Part shown: piece by piece, positions 46,902 to 46,904 of the stretch
Layout: each line of letters starts with the position of its first letter
Position numbering within the stretch: the stretch's first letter is position 1
From: a virus
DNA length: 46,904 nucleotides
IMG/VR virus record: IMGVR_UViG_3300032083_000303
Coordinates: 1 to 46,904 of that record
Direction: 5' to 3' (one strand)
Notes under the pieces: model-generated
Told to the model about the DNA's origin: nothing
The model's input: only the letters and a program-made list of their open reading frames with translations
Database searches by the model: none
Position numbers and translations under genes: made by a program

Positions 46902-46904
46902 CTA

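Overview
The window is part of a tailed double-stranded DNA phage genome, most likely a short-tailed (podovirus-like) marine phage. Visible hallmarks are TerL, TerS, portal, scaffold-like and major capsid genes, two head-to-tail adaptor-like proteins, a P22 gp10-like tail protein, long repetitive tail fibres, a holin and an M15 endolysin. No tape measure or long-tail tube/sheath gene is seen. No DNA or RNA polymerase gene is present and genes run off the left edge, so the window is not the whole genome. The host is inferred, not shown: an aquatic, probably alphaproteobacterial bacterium, from the GTA-type holin, the B12-dependent ribonucleotide reductase, and phage tRNAs for the AT-rich codons UUA and AGA.

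Layout. (1) 1-7979, + strand: end of a GIY-YIG nuclease, two small proteins, class II ribonucleotide reductase, then a sigma70-like promoter and an Hsp20 chaperone, a glycosyltransferase / three-domain protein / methyltransferase set, a holin and a TerS. (2) 8047-41211, - strand: the virion module. Read in its own direction from 41211 leftward it runs TerL, a GIPAY-repeat protein, portal, two small proteins, a GroES-like co-chaperonin, scaffold, two virion proteins, major capsid, terminator, a small structural protein, adaptor, a cluster of small very basic proteins, a second adaptor-like protein, fibres and tail proteins, large internal/ejection-type proteins, then a membrane coiled-coil protein and the M15 endolysin. 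(3) 41212-41871: a 660-bp noncoding divergent junction, dense in hairpins and with an alternating purine-pyrimidine tract. (4) 41872-46904, + strand: very small, mostly unknown genes plus tRNA-Leu(UAA) and tRNA-Arg(UCU).

The most unusual feature is in regions 3-4. Six copies of a roughly 50-nt structured repeat (R1-R6) sit at gene ends, often overlapping the stop codon. All keep an unpaired ACTTA bulge while the stems change by compensating base pairs, which points to selection on the folded form. A second, unrelated 63-nt hairpin element occurs twice in the same kind of position. Together they divide the small genes into cassettes.

Several genes too short for ordinary ORF calling are added from direct reading: 26525-26671, 27758-27910, 28253-28399, 42492-42626, 43220-43387 and 46196-46303. 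Functional names rest on recognised motifs only; no database search was run.
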